Shown here one piece after another: positions 27,454 through 36,431 of a DNA stretch of 64,000 nucleotides. Position numbers and translations under genes: made by a program. Positions within the stretch are counted from its first letter, which is position 1; each line of letters opens with the position of its first letter. Below the pieces are notes generated by a model. The model saw only the letters and a program-made list of their open reading frames with translations, searched no databases and was not told the origin of the DNA. Source of the stretch: Sphingobacterium griseoflavum (GTDB lineage Bacteria; Bacteroidota; Bacteroidia; Sphingobacteriales; Sphingobacteriaceae); assembly GCF_014653155.1 (NCBI RefSeq), contig NZ_BNAF01000005.1, positions 265,719 through 329,718 on the forward strand, in the 5' to 3' direction.

Positions 27454-27921
27454 TGCATTGTTTTTAAGGGCACTCTAGGTTATACATTGTTATCTAGCCG
27501 GTTAAGAAAAACGAGCCACATGGATAGATCGTGTTGGACGCAAGATTGTAGCGAAGTCAACAAGATGTTGAAGCAACCAGACACAGCGTTAACTGCTTAT
27601 AGCCGTTGCTTGCGCGAAGTGAGCAAAACCTGCCACTTAACGGGCTGATAAAGAACACCGGAAAAACCGATTGTGAGTTGGATCTTTGGTTGGCAGCGCT
27701 ATAGCGGAATCTGAGGTAAAGCTCTGAGCGGTCGATACTTGCTTATCGATCGCTTTTTTAGTGGACTGATTAGGATGCATTTAATACAGGTGAAGGTATT
27801 TTTGCTGTTGGCGTTCTCGATTTGTTTGGCATAACATTAAACCTGTTCAGCTGCAATGCGTCCATACCATACAAATCGCCATGCAAAACAGCGGTCTTTA
27901 GGATATTTTATTTAAGGATAG
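27454..27921. other. Intergenic region with possible small RNA
   Basis: 468 bp between two receiver-domain genes without a convincing open frame. It ends with a good intrinsic terminator at 27728-27759, far from the upstream gene end, so some transcript of up to about 250 nt probably ends here. Within it lie short inverted repeats such as CAACA-AGA-TGTTG. No known RNA family was recognised. Confidence 0.45.
27728..27759 (+). terminator. Intrinsic terminator
   Basis: 10-bp stem GCGGTCGATA / TATCGATCGC (one G-T pair) with a 6-nt loop, followed by six T. Could end the upstream receiver gene transcript or a small RNA. Confidence 0.7.
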
Positions 27922-28296
27922 ATGAAAAGGAAGAAGATTTTTATATGTGATGATGACCGCGGTATAACGGATATGCTGCAGATGATTTTTCAGCTTTCGG
28001 ATGTTGATGTCGTGGTCGAGAATAATAGTGTATTGGCCTACGATGCGATTGTGAGGCTAATGCCCGATGTCGTGATCGTTGACCTGTGGATGCCTGTAGT
28101 TTCTGGCGATCTATTGATAAAAAACATTAAGGGCAACCCTCTATTGAGGGACGTATATGTGATATGCATTTCGGCTAGCAGAGACGGTAAAGCCGTGGCC
28201 ACAGAAGCGGGTGCAGACAGGTTTATTGCCAAACCTTTTGATCTGGATGATGTGTTGCATGCTATTGATGAAGGTCCCGGAATAAAAATTATTTAG
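27922..28296 (+). CDS. Stand-alone receiver-domain protein (CheY-like) 2
   Basis: A 124-residue single receiver domain, paralogue of the protein encoded at 27070: KIFICDDDRGITDML holds the acidic residues, IVDLWMPVVSGD the phospho-acceptor Asp, CISAS the switch Ser and IAKPFDLDD the Lys. No output domain is attached. The pair probably arose by duplication. Partners are unknown. Confidence 0.92.
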   Translation: MKRKKIFICDDDRGITDMLQMIFQLSDVDVVVENNSVLAYDAIVRLMPDVVIVDLWMPVVSGDLLIKNIKGNPLLRDVYVICISASRDGKAVATEAGADRFIAKPFDLDDVLHAIDEGPGIKII

Positions 28297-28461
28297 CATG
28301 GTTTCCCGGCTAGTCGAGGGTGCGATGAAGAAGGCTAGGGCAATAATCCGAAAAAAGACATATTTTTTAATGCTTATGTAACAAAAGTTGCCGTATATTA
28401 AAAATAAGTTCCGGAAATTTGCTGGTAACAGGAAGAAATAGCAATTAAAAAACAAGAGAAT

Positions 28462-29868
28462 ATGTTTTTTCAACATGTATTTGATAAGACGCTCGCTCAA
28501 AGCAGCTACGTCATTGGCTGTCAGAAAAGCGGCGAGGCACTAGTGATTGATGCGCAGCGTGATATCGATGTATACCTACACATCGCAAAGCAAAACAATT
28601 TACGTATAACCCACATTGCAGAAACGCACATTCATGCCGATTTTCTCTGCGGCTCGAGAGAGCTGGCTGCGGCGACTGGCGCTGCACTTTACCTCTCCGA
28701 TGAAGGTGGCCCAGACTGGCAATACCAATTCCCACATAAAAGCTTGAAAGATGGAGATACCATTCAAATCGGAAATCTCAGTCTACAGGTCTTGCATACA
28801 CCGGGCCATACACCCGAAAGCATCAGCTTTCTACTGACCGACCACCCCGCGACGGATAAGCCGGTAATGGTTTTTACGGGAGACTTTGTTTTTGTAGGGG
28901 ACGTGGGGCGTCCGGATCTATTGGAGGAAGCCGCAGGCATAGCAGGAACCAAGCTCATCGGGGCAGAGCAGATGTACCAGTCCCTAAGAAAGTTCACCTC
29001 ACTACCTGAATACGTGCAAGTGTGGTCTGGGCACGGTGCCGGTTCGGCATGTGGAAAGGCGTTGGGTGCTGTGGCAAGCTCTACAGTAGGCTATGAAAAA
29101 ATTCGCAATTGGGCCTTTCAATATGCCGGCGACGAACAGGGCTTCATCGCGTATTTACTGGCCGATCAACCCGAGCCACCGAAGTATTTTGCAACGATGA
29201 AGCATCTTAATAGGGTAGAACGTCCACTGTTGGTCGACGTTCCTGAACATCCGAAGCTGGACAAAGAAGCTTTTCTTTCTGCTTACAAGGATGGTATCGC
29301 TGTTATAGATACCCGAAATAAAGTGGATTTTGCGAAAGCCTTTATTCCTGGCAGCATCAATATCCAGGGCAACAATTCTTTTGCAACTTGGTGTGGTTGG
29401 TTGCTCAATTACGAAGAGCCCTTTATTTTGATAGCTGATGAAGGTCAAATGGACGATCTAACCCGAAAACTTATGCGTGTCGGCCTAGACGATGTATATG
29501 GCTATATTGCTCATGTAAACGATTTGGGGCTAGATCTACAACAAGTCGATACCGTGTCCTTGGAGGAGTTTTACGCCTATATCGGACGGAAGGATGCGCA
29601 GATTGTCGATGTGCGCAGCGCGTCGGAATATGAGAAAGGGCACATCCCCGGTGCGCAGCATGTATTTCTCGGTACGCTTACCGAAAATCTCGACAAGATA
29701 AGCAGAGAGCAACAAGTCGTTATTCACTGTCAGTCTGGTGACCGTGCATCCATAGCCTATTCTATTTTGATAAAAAATGGATTTGAACAGGTCAAAAATT
29801 TTTCCGGTGGGATGCAGGCTTGGATTGCAGCAGGAGGGAAGATTGCTGCAGGCAAAGGCAGCGAGTAA
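28462..29868 (+). CDS. Persulfide dioxygenase-like MBL protein with two rhodanese domains
   Basis: A 468-residue cytoplasmic protein. The N-terminal metallo-beta-lactamase domain (residues 1-240) has THIHADF (His56, His58, Asp60), the second iron-ligand His in HTPGHTPES and the third ligand Asp in FTGDFVF, matching the 2-His-1-Asp iron site of persulfide dioxygenases. Two rhodanese domains follow: the first (about 265-350) has no active-site Cys, while the second (about 365-460) has CQSGDR, so only the last can transfer sulfur. The layout matches CstB/BLH-type enzymes that turn glutathione or coenzyme A persulfide into sulfite or thiosulfate. Two half-size YeeE/YedE transporters follow in the same operon, as expected for sulfide detoxification. 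Confidence 0.92.
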   Translation: MFFQHVFDKTLAQSSYVIGCQKSGEALVIDAQRDIDVYLHIAKQNNLRITHIAETHIHADFLCGSRELAAATGAALYLSDEGGPDWQYQFPHKSLKDGDTIQIGNLSLQVLHTPGHTPESISFLLTDHPATDKPVMVFTGDFVFVGDVGRPDLLEEAAGIAGTKLIGAEQMYQSLRKFTSLPEYVQVWSGHGAGSACGKALGAVASSTVGYEKIRNWAFQYAGDEQGFIAYLLADQPEPPKYFATMKHLNRVERPLLVDVPEHPKLDKEAFLSAYKDGIAVIDTRNKVDFAKAFIPGSINIQGNNSFATWCGWLLNYEEPFILIADEGQMDDLTRKLMRVGLDDVYGYIAHVNDLGLDLQQVDTVSLEEFYAYIGRKDAQIVDVRSASEYEKGHIPGAQHVFLGTLTENLDKISREQQVVIHCQSGDRASIAYSILIKNGFEQVKNFSGGMQAWIAAGGKIAAGKGSE

Positions 29869-29973
29869 GGCACGCAGGTGATGCGGTACGCCGCCAAGCG
29901 ACCTCAAGGCGCGGCCTATTGCGCTACAACAAACACCAGGAAAGACAAAGGCTAATAGAAAAAAGAAATTGCT

Positions 29974-30537
29974 ATGATCGCATTACTAAAAGAACCGTGG
30001 CCGTGGTACATCGCCGGCCCTTTGATAGGACTTACCGTGCCAATACTTTTGCTGATTGGCAACAAATCGTTTGGTATCAGTTCATCGCTCCGACATATTT
30101 GTGCATCGTGTATCCCCGCTGATATACCATTCTTTAAATACGATTGGAAAAAGGAGGTGTGGAACTTGTTTTTCGTGTTAGGAATATTTTTGGGGGGCGC
30201 TATCGCAGTACGCTTATTTCCGAACGAAGCGCCCGTAACCGTCAATCCTAAACTAATGCAGGAGTTAGCAGGCTATGGCATCAACGATTATAGTAATCTA
30301 GTGCCCATGGACTTGATGAACTGGTCCTCCTTATTTACCGTAAAAGGTGTTATTCTTATGGTAGTCGGTGGTTTTTTTGTAGGCTTTGGTACACGCTACG
30401 CAGGTGGCTGCACCAGTGGTCACGCCATTATGGGTTTGTCCAATTTACAATGGCCCTCGCTCATTGCAACCATTTCTTTTATGATCGGTGGCTTCGCTAT
30501 GGCTAACCTTATCCTTCCATTCATCCTTTCCTTATAA
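29974..30537 (+). CDS. YeeE/YedE family sulfur transporter, first half (PmpA-like)
   Basis: A 187-residue membrane protein with four to five helices and the family Cys motif YAGGCTSGHAIMGLSNLQWPS, where the Cys would relay a thio-sulfur through the membrane, as shown for the thiosulfate importer TsuA. Together with the next gene it makes up one full transporter split in two. Located downstream of the persulfide enzyme; the direction of transport is not known. Confidence 0.88.
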   Translation: MIALLKEPWPWYIAGPLIGLTVPILLLIGNKSFGISSSLRHICASCIPADIPFFKYDWKKEVWNLFFVLGIFLGGAIAVRLFPNEAPVTVNPKLMQELAGYGINDYSNLVPMDLMNWSSLFTVKGVILMVVGGFFVGFGTRYAGGCTSGHAIMGLSNLQWPSLIATISFMIGGFAMANLILPFILSL

Positions 30538-30547
30538 ACCAAAAAGT

Positions 30548-31036
30548 ATGCAAAGAGCAGCAAATGTACGAGATAACTTGCAGGCACGCGAGGGCGGTAC
30601 AATCGAAAAAGGTAGTAAAGCGTGGTATCCATATAGTAAATACCTTATTGTTGGCATAATGTTCGGTATTGTTTTCGTGAAAGCAGAAGTAATCAGCTGG
30701 TTTCGGATCCAGGAAATGTTTCGTCTGCAATCCTTTCATATGTATGGCATTATCGGGAGTGCTATCATGACCGCCATGATCTCGGTGTTTTTGATCAAGA
30801 AGTTTCAGATAAAAACGCTTGATGGCGAACCGATAAAGATTTCGCCAAAGAAATTTAACAAAGGACAGATTTATGGCGGCCTGATTTTTGGTTTAGGGTG
30901 GGCGATGACCGGTGCATGCCCGGGGCCACTTTTCGCACAGATAGGGACGGGCGCTACGGTGATTGTTGTTACACTATGCAGTGCTATAGCTGGCACATGG
31001 GTTTACGGCCGGCTACGGGAAAAATTGCCTCACTAG
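30548..31036 (+). CDS. YeeE/YedE family sulfur transporter, second half (PmpB-like)
   Basis: A 162-residue membrane protein starting at the ATG after AAAAAGT, 10 nt behind the previous gene; longer in-frame starts overlap that gene and are unlikely. It carries the partner motif GLGWAMTGACPGPLFAQIG with the conserved Cys. Three to four membrane segments are visible. It is the last gene of the persulfide operon and is followed by a terminator at 31148-31181. Confidence 0.87.
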   Translation: MQRAANVRDNLQAREGGTIEKGSKAWYPYSKYLIVGIMFGIVFVKAEVISWFRIQEMFRLQSFHMYGIIGSAIMTAMISVFLIKKFQIKTLDGEPIKISPKKFNKGQIYGGLIFGLGWAMTGACPGPLFAQIGTGATVIVVTLCSAIAGTWVYGRLREKLPH

Positions 31037-31147
31037 TATCGATCCTCATGCACTGAAAACTTTGACCATGGTAATGGGCACTTACTTAAGGTATACGATC
31101 TGAAGCTTCATATTGGCCTCCTTGCAATCGGAATAAGTTTTGCTGAA

Positions 31148-31181
31148 AAAATAGATGAATCATAATGGTTTCATCTATTTT
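31148..31181 (+). terminator. Intrinsic terminator of the persulfide operon
   Basis: 12-bp perfect stem AAAATAGATGAA / TTCATCTATTTT with a 10-nt loop; the T-run is part of the stem. It lies 111 nt behind the last gene and upstream of the TPP riboswitch promoter. Confidence 0.6.
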
Positions 31182-31217
31182 ATACACGGTTGTCTTTCAT
31201 CTTTTTTCCATTAACCG

Positions 31218-31248
31218 TTTGGCTTTTCAACCGCTTTACCTACATTTG
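31218..31248 (+). promoter_or_regulatory. Promoter of the TPP-controlled operon
   Basis: TTTG (31218-31221), 19-nt gap, then TACATTTG (31241-31248). This exactly fits the Bacteroidota -33/-7 consensus. Transcription would begin near 31255, just before the riboswitch. Confidence 0.75.
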
Positions 31249-31254
31249 CTATCG

Positions 31255-31350
31255 AAGATAGGGGTGCACGAACGTGCTGAGAACATACCCATTCTCGTAT
31301 CACCATACGAGAGGAACCTGATCCAGGTAATGCTGGCGTAGGGATACCTA
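31255..31350 (+). ncRNA. TPP riboswitch (THI element)
   Basis: The thiamine pyrophosphate aptamer is recognised by its conserved blocks in the right order: GGGGTGC (31261), CTGAGA (31277-31282), ACCC (31287-31290), GAACCTGATC (31314-31323) and GGTAATGCTGGCGTAGGGA (31326-31344). An extra P3a hairpin (CTCGTAT / ATACGAG) lies between the ACCC and GAACC blocks. The first start codon lies 66 nt behind the last block; no clear terminator stem was seen in the gap, so control could be at translation. High TPP should repress the two genes downstream. Confidence 0.97.
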
Positions 31351-31415
31351 CCTTTCTTGCTGCTTGCTGTGCGCACCACATTTTCCATATATGTAAGATA
31401 TAAGGCTGTTTACAA

Positions 31416-32039
31416 ATGACAGAATTTACAGAGCAGGTTAGCGCCGCTTTAGCGGCAACATCTTGGACCGAGCGTTTTGCTGTCGGCTTCAGCGTGGTGC
31501 AGGTGATATTGTCCAGTAGAAATAAGATATCGAATTACTTTTTCGGGATCGTATCCATTATTTTAACCATTTCCGTGTTGTTTCAGGCACGTCTTTACGC
31601 AGAGATCTTATTGCATGTTTACTACTTCGTGATGAGTGTGTATGGATTATGGTATTGGAAATATCGCTTCCAGCATGCAGAGGTAGCCATTACGCGTTGT
31701 TCCACAAGCGAGTGGCGTGTCGTTTGGGCAATTGTAGGGCTGGGTTATATTGCTCTTTTTCTTTTTCTCCGGTATTTGACGGATTCTGATGTGCCCGTGT
31801 TCGATGCTATTGTTTCCAGTACGGCGTGGGCCGGCATGTGGCTCTTGGCAAAACGCAAGATCGAAAATTGGATACTATTGAATATCAGTAATTTTATTGC
31901 GATTCCGCTTTTGTTCTACAAGGAGCTATATCTCTTTGCCTGTCTAACAATTTTTCTCTTTATTGTTGCCATTGTGGGTTACCTAAACTGGCGTGCCATG
32001 ATGAAAAAACAATCCAATCGTCCCGCGTATGTTGCGTAA
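31416..32039 (+). CDS. pnuT: Thiamine transporter of the PnuC family
   Basis: A 207-residue membrane protein with about seven helices of the PnuC/PnuT family (SVYGLWYWKYRF in the middle and W-A-G-M-W-L-L-A-K-R-K-I-E-N-W in the fifth helix). PnuC members carry nicotinamide riboside and PnuT members thiamine, and the TPP riboswitch in front decides for thiamine. Thiamine would be trapped by phosphorylation in the cell. It overlaps the next gene by 11 nt, so both are coupled and both are regulated by TPP. Confidence 0.93.
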   Translation: MTEFTEQVSAALAATSWTERFAVGFSVVQVILSSRNKISNYFFGIVSIILTISVLFQARLYAEILLHVYYFVMSVYGLWYWKYRFQHAEVAITRCSTSEWRVVWAIVGLGYIALFLFLRYLTDSDVPVFDAIVSSTAWAGMWLLAKRKIENWILLNISNFIAIPLLFYKELYLFACLTIFLFIVAIVGYLNWRAMMKKQSNRPAYVA

Positions 32040-33096
32040 AGAATTTGCCGATCTCATCCAAGATGATGTTGCGCTATCCATTGCGGATAGGAAGCTGACA
32101 AATAGTATGTTAAACCTAGTGTACGACAACAAATGGTTTAATCTTTGGGTTCCCAAAGATTATGGAGGTTTGGGAGCGGGGCTTGCCGAAGGTTGCGCCC
32201 TTTTGGAAGAGCTAGCTTATGTGGATGGGGGCTTTGGGTGGACCGTTACGTTGTGTGCCGGAGCAAACATGTTTGCTGGTTTCTTGGATCCGAAACTGGC
32301 AGAAAGCATTTTTAGCCGCCGCACTGTTTGCTGGGGTGGTAGCGGCAAGCCGTCGGGCCGTGCTGATGTGCTGGCAGATGGCTATTTGCTAAGCGGATCT
32401 TGGATGTATGCGACAGGGGCGCCACACTTAAGCCATTTTACGGTTAATGCCTGGATATATGAAGAGGGAAAGCAAGTTTGCGACGCCGCTGGAAATCCTG
32501 TATATCGTTCTTTTTTTATCGATCGTGATGACGTGCTAATCCACTACGACTGGAATACCTTTGGCTTGGCCTGTACGGCAAGCCATAGCTTTTCCGTAGC
32601 GAAAGTGTTCTTGCCTGAAAATAGGGCATTTGATCTCATCCCGGAGAGCCGACAGCACGAAGCGCCACTGTATTATTATCCTTTCATGACTTTCGCAGCA
32701 TGTACCTTGGCGGTAAATTACAGCGGAATGTTTCGCCGCTTTCTTGATGTGCTCGAGCGCTGTCTGTTCGTTAAAGCTGCGGAGCCGTCTTGGGATGCAT
32801 CAATGGGAAAAGAGAAGTTTAAAAAAGTAGATCGATCGCGTTCTAATCAGGCGGATTTGTCCAGCCAATTGTATGGGTTGATTGACGCGACTTGGGGCCA
32901 ACCCCATCCCGACGAGCGACTTCTAGACGAGATCTCGTTGTGCTCTCGACAAATGGTTCAGCAAATCAAACAAGATACGGCAGCGCTATTCTCCTATGCC
33001 GGCATAACAGGCGCCCAACAGGATAGTGAGTTGAACATCGTTTTCAGGCATCTATTTACTGCCGCGCAACATAGCCTGTTGAACAGCGAGATTTAA
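32029..33096 (+). CDS. Acyl-CoA-dehydrogenase-like flavoprotein in the thiamine operon
   Basis: A 355-residue protein with the N-terminal and middle domains of the acyl-CoA dehydrogenase superfamily (WVPKDYGGLGAGLAEG, LEELAYVDGGFGWTVTLC, then GSGKPSGRADVLADGYLLSGSW). The C-terminal helical bundle is present but I do not see a clear catalytic Glu. Relatives in this group include flavin-dependent monooxygenases such as DszC as well as dehydrogenases, so the reaction is open. Overlap with pnuT and control by the TPP riboswitch imply a role in thiamine use or salvage, for example breakdown or modification of thiamine or its pyrimidine. That idea is inference and no such member is known to me. Confidence 0.85.
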   Translation: MLRKEFADLIQDDVALSIADRKLTNSMLNLVYDNKWFNLWVPKDYGGLGAGLAEGCALLEELAYVDGGFGWTVTLCAGANMFAGFLDPKLAESIFSRRTVCWGGSGKPSGRADVLADGYLLSGSWMYATGAPHLSHFTVNAWIYEEGKQVCDAAGNPVYRSFFIDRDDVLIHYDWNTFGLACTASHSFSVAKVFLPENRAFDLIPESRQHEAPLYYYPFMTFAACTLAVNYSGMFRRFLDVLERCLFVKAAEPSWDASMGKEKFKKVDRSRSNQADLSSQLYGLIDATWGQPHPDERLLDEISLCSRQMVQQIKQDTAALFSYAGITGAQQDSELNIVFRHLFTAAQHSLLNSEI

Positions 33097-33117
33097 AAAA
33101 GCCCGGTCGTAGCGGGC
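33095..33117 (-). terminator. Intrinsic terminator of the minus-strand lipoprotein gene
   Basis: On the minus strand a GCCCG / CGGGC stem with a 7-nt loop is followed by six T, just behind the stop of the convergent lipoprotein gene. Confidence 0.7.
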
Positions 33118-33118
33118 G

Positions 33119-33955
33119 TTAGCAGTCGAACTGGCGAGTCGCCTCGTAAACTTTTAGACCATTTTCCGTCATATGGCGCGAAGGAATCCACAGCACGCGC
33201 TCTTCCTCATAACCGCGAGGCACGGAGATCAGAAAATCTGGACGATCATCCCCGTCCAGATCACCGACGAAAAGAATTTTAATAAACGTATCTTGGAAGG
33301 ACTCTTCCGATACCAACGTAAATGTTCGACCTGTTGGATCCGTCATCGTCAGGCTGTAATCAGACACCACATGAAATAGCTCCTCTTTTCCATCCTCCCC
33401 ACTGACGGTGTAGGACTCGTTTATATTACCGCTGCCAGCCATGCTATAGGTTTGTCCAGCAAAGGTAAATTCCCGCTTCTCATTCGGCCAAAATGTGTGT
33501 TCGGCAGCTTCTACAGCAGGATAGCTCCCGGTTTTTATGTCGCCAAGTTTTAACAAGATCAAGCTCTTATGCTGTGTAGCGACAGCTTTCGTTTTTACCC
33601 CGGCACATTCGTCAAATCCTTCAGTCACCTTATATTGAAGCGGTACGATGCGTATCGTATTGCCCTCCTTAAAAACATCAAGCCATTCTCCTTCGAGTAA
33701 GATTTCTGGATCATCGCTAGACTCCCATAATCGGTGGGCTCCTACCAAACAGCTGTTTCCCACGATAAAGGTAGCACGACTGGTTTGCTTTGTTTTTCCG
33801 GCATCAGCTGTGGCCATTCCCGCAGCATCTTCGTCATGCGTAATCGCCAATGAATCAGTCGACAAGGTTCCATGTTGCTGCCTAGACGTTGAACCGATTT
33901 GTTGGCAAGACATCAGCAGCAGAAAGCTAACAAGAAGTAGATAAATAATATTCAT
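33119..33955 (-). CDS. Lipoprotein of unknown function with Asp-rich loop
   Basis: A 278-residue lipoprotein; the lipobox LLLMSC lies at about residues 13-18. The ATG at 33955 was taken rather than a TTG two codons earlier. The C-terminal half has DLDGDDRPDFLIS, an FG-GAP/EF-hand-like Asp loop that may bind Ca2+. The rest was not recognised. The protein appears exported and anchored in the membrane, with no functional partner beside it. Confidence 0.72.
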   Translation of the reverse strand: MNIIYLLLVSFLLLMSCQQIGSTSRQQHGTLSTDSLAITHDEDAAGMATADAGKTKQTSRATFIVGNSCLVGAHRLWESSDDPEILLEGEWLDVFKEGNTIRIVPLQYKVTEGFDECAGVKTKAVATQHKSLILLKLGDIKTGSYPAVEAAEHTFWPNEKREFTFAGQTYSMAGSGNINESYTVSGEDGKEELFHVVSDYSLTMTDPTGRTFTLVSEESFQDTFIKILFVGDLDGDDRPDFLISVPRGYEEERVLWIPSRHMTENGLKVYEATRQFDC

Positions 33956-34064
33956 GCACAAAGATCTAAGAAAATACTCCCTTGCTTAACGAATAGCGAG
34001 CTACATTGTTTGTAGAAATACCAACAGCTACGCTATATAGCCGGATAGGCTACCTACCGTTCGG

Positions 34065-35060
34065 TTACGCCCCTAACAAGGCATCGCGAATGATGCGAAA
34101 AGAATCGAGTCGTTTTGCACTGTCAAAGATATAGTTTGTGGTCATGATTTCATCGACTTGGTATGTTTTTGCAAATGCAGATACCTCATCTGCAACCCGC
34201 TGAGCATCGCCGATAAAGGTGCACGCGGTCATGTTGTATACCGCTTTCTCGATTTCAGGAATACCGTCATAAATTACCTTTTCGGTAGGGGGCGACAAGG
34301 GGCGACGATGATTGGTTAAAATCCCCGCGAACATATTGAATAAGCTGGTCGACAAGAATGTTGCCTCTGGGGTGGTATCTGCGGCGATGATATTCACGCA
34401 GGCGATAAAATAAGGATGTTGCAAATGGCGTGATGGCTTGAACTCGCGGCGATATATGGCTGCCGCCTGCTCAAACATAGCGGGTGCAAAATGCGCCGCA
34501 AAAGCATAGGGCAATCCCAGTTCTGCTGCCAGATGTGCTGAATCTGTGCTCGATCCTAAAATGTATAAAGGAATAGCTAAGCCCTCGCCGGGAAAAGCAC
34601 GTACCTTCTCCGTCGGGTCATCGTTCTCGAAATACTGTTGCAATGCACGGATATCATCCTTGAAATAGAAGGCCGTATTGATGTTGTTGCGGCGCAGCGC
34701 CATGGCAGTAACCTGATCGGTGCCGGGAGCCCGGCCGAGGCCAAGGTCGATTCTGCCTGGATATAGGCTCTCCAGCGTGCCAAACTGCTCGGCTACAACC
34801 AACGGGGCATGGTTGGGCAACATAATGCCGCCAGACCCTATGCGGATAGTATTCGTTTTTGAAGCCACGTGGCCAATCAACACGGCCGTAGCCGAGCTTG
34901 CGATATGCTCCATGTTATGGTGCTCTGCAAACCAAATACGCTCATAGCCTAATTTCTCTATATATTGTGCGCCTGCGACGCTACGGTCAATGGCCTGCTT
35001 TACAGTATCGCCTTTGGATACGGTAGCCAGATCAAGCGCAGAGAGTTTAAAGTTGTTCAT
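34065..35060 (-). CDS. LLM class flavin-dependent oxidoreductase
   Basis: A 331-residue luciferase-like monooxygenase of the MsnO8/YhbW-type group. Key segments are LSALDLATVSKGDT at the start, WFAEHHNMEHIASSATAVLIGHV, GSGGIMLPNHAPLVVAEQFGTLE and LGRAPGTD. Uses FMN and is likely a general oxidoreductase; substrate unknown. No conspicuous operon partners. Confidence 0.9.
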   Translation of the reverse strand: MNNFKLSALDLATVSKGDTVKQAIDRSVAGAQYIEKLGYERIWFAEHHNMEHIASSATAVLIGHVASKTNTIRIGSGGIMLPNHAPLVVAEQFGTLESLYPGRIDLGLGRAPGTDQVTAMALRRNNINTAFYFKDDIRALQQYFENDDPTEKVRAFPGEGLAIPLYILGSSTDSAHLAAELGLPYAFAAHFAPAMFEQAAAIYRREFKPSRHLQHPYFIACVNIIAADTTPEATFLSTSLFNMFAGILTNHRRPLSPPTEKVIYDGIPEIEKAVYNMTACTFIGDAQRVADEVSAFAKTYQVDEIMTTNYIFDSAKRLDSFRIIRDALLGA

Positions 35061-35232
35061 AGCCTAAAAGTACAAGCTTCCCCGCAACAATGTGTAATCC
35101 CATTGTAATTCCAGCTCGTACCGTAAGAACCTTGACAATTCACCGACTTTTTAACTACAGACTCGGTTTTCTGGGCTAGCTAAGGAAACATGGCAAGCGA
35201 GGTTCCGCTTGCGCGGGATGAACATTGCGCTA

Positions 35233-36420
35233 TTATTCTTCTGGCAGGCGCTGGGCGTGTATGGCGGCATGCTCCCCGTTGTGCAAGGTGCAGAAGAAGA
35301 GAAAATCTTCGCCGCCATCGGCGATTTTGAATTTCTTGCGGATATCTTCTACCCGTAGCGGGAAATTTTTGGTGATAACATTCGCCTTGCGGATACAGAT
35401 TCCTTTTTTTAGGGAGCGCAGGGGATGTACTGCCATAACCTGAAAGCGGCGTCCCGGAAAGTCGGCCTGAAGCCTTGCGCTCGTATACAGGTGGGTGTGC
35501 GGATGCAGCTTGGTCAGCCCGAATCTATTGCCTAAGCTTTTGAAAGCGCCCGCTTTCGTAAGCGCTACATCGGGGTCGTAAAGATATGCGCCTAACGGTC
35601 CTAAGGACGATTCTGCTGCCTGCTCTTCCGCGTAGTTGAAGCTAAAGATCTGTCGGCGTTGTGGCAGTATGCGAACAGCATGCACCTGCACGTCGCCTTC
35701 ATAACCCTGCTCTTGCAAGAAAAGTAGCTCCTTGCAGTCGTTCTGCACGCTAAGCACATATACAGCCTTGACATATTGCAACGTTTGCAAGGCCAAGGAA
35801 ATATCCAGCAGGGGCGCCAGCTTGCTGAGGATGCAACGCGCTTTCGAAAAGAAAAGTGTCTGATGCTCCACGATGTTCGGTTCGCAATCCTGTAGCCGGA
35901 AAACCTTTTGCTGCTGCACACGGCGTGAGGGGTCTATATAAATATAATCAAAGTGCTCGTTGCTCGCCTTTAGCAAGGATAGCCCATCCCCCGGGTGGCA
36001 ACCGATGTTTTCCAGACCCAATGTTTGGAAATTGTGCGCCACAATTTCTGCTAAATCATTATTGCGTTCGCAATACGACACCTCGGCGGCGGTAGAGGCA
36101 AAGTAAAAGCTATCTACCCCAAAGCCTCCCGTGAGATCGATGAGCTTGGTGCCACGCCTGATTAATGATGCCTTGAAATGACCCGTCTCTTCCGATGAAC
36201 ATTGTTCAAGGCTAAGCTTCTCCGGATAGTATATTCCTGCCACCAACGTCCAGGGTGCTATCTTTCTTGCTGCCCGTTGTCGCCCATCAATCTGTTGCGC
36301 CAAAGCACTGGATGGTACATCAGAAAACGGACTCTTGCGCAAGGCGATATCCGATGGGCTGGCGTCCCGGTATTGGTGCAGGAAATCTTGTACAGGCTGA
36401 AGAAGAATTGCTTTGTTCAC
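35233..36420 (-). CDS. Class I SAM-dependent methyltransferase with THUMP-like domain
   Basis: A 395-residue protein. The SAM site is LIDLTGGFGVDSFYFA (about residues 96-111) and the catalytic motif is DYIYIDPSRR, related to N-methyltransferases that use a DPPY-type loop. The N-terminal 90 residues and C-terminal 130 residues are extra; the C-terminal part resembles a THUMP-like RNA-binding domain. Probably modifies tRNA or rRNA. The start is a GTG because no upstream ATG is in frame; it begins 12 bp after the stop of aspartate kinase on the same strand. Confidence 0.82.
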   Translation of the reverse strand: MNKAILLQPVQDFLHQYRDASPSDIALRKSPFSDVPSSALAQQIDGRQRAARKIAPWTLVAGIYYPEKLSLEQCSSEETGHFKASLIRRGTKLIDLTGGFGVDSFYFASTAAEVSYCERNNDLAEIVAHNFQTLGLENIGCHPGDGLSLLKASNEHFDYIYIDPSRRVQQQKVFRLQDCEPNIVEHQTLFFSKARCILSKLAPLLDISLALQTLQYVKAVYVLSVQNDCKELLFLQEQGYEGDVQVHAVRILPQRRQIFSFNYAEEQAAESSLGPLGAYLYDPDVALTKAGAFKSLGNRFGLTKLHPHTHLYTSARLQADFPGRRFQVMAVHPLRSLKKGICIRKANVITKNFPLRVEDIRKKFKIADGGEDFLFFCTLHNGEHAAIHAQRLPEE

Positions 36421-36431
36421 GTTAGGCAGTT

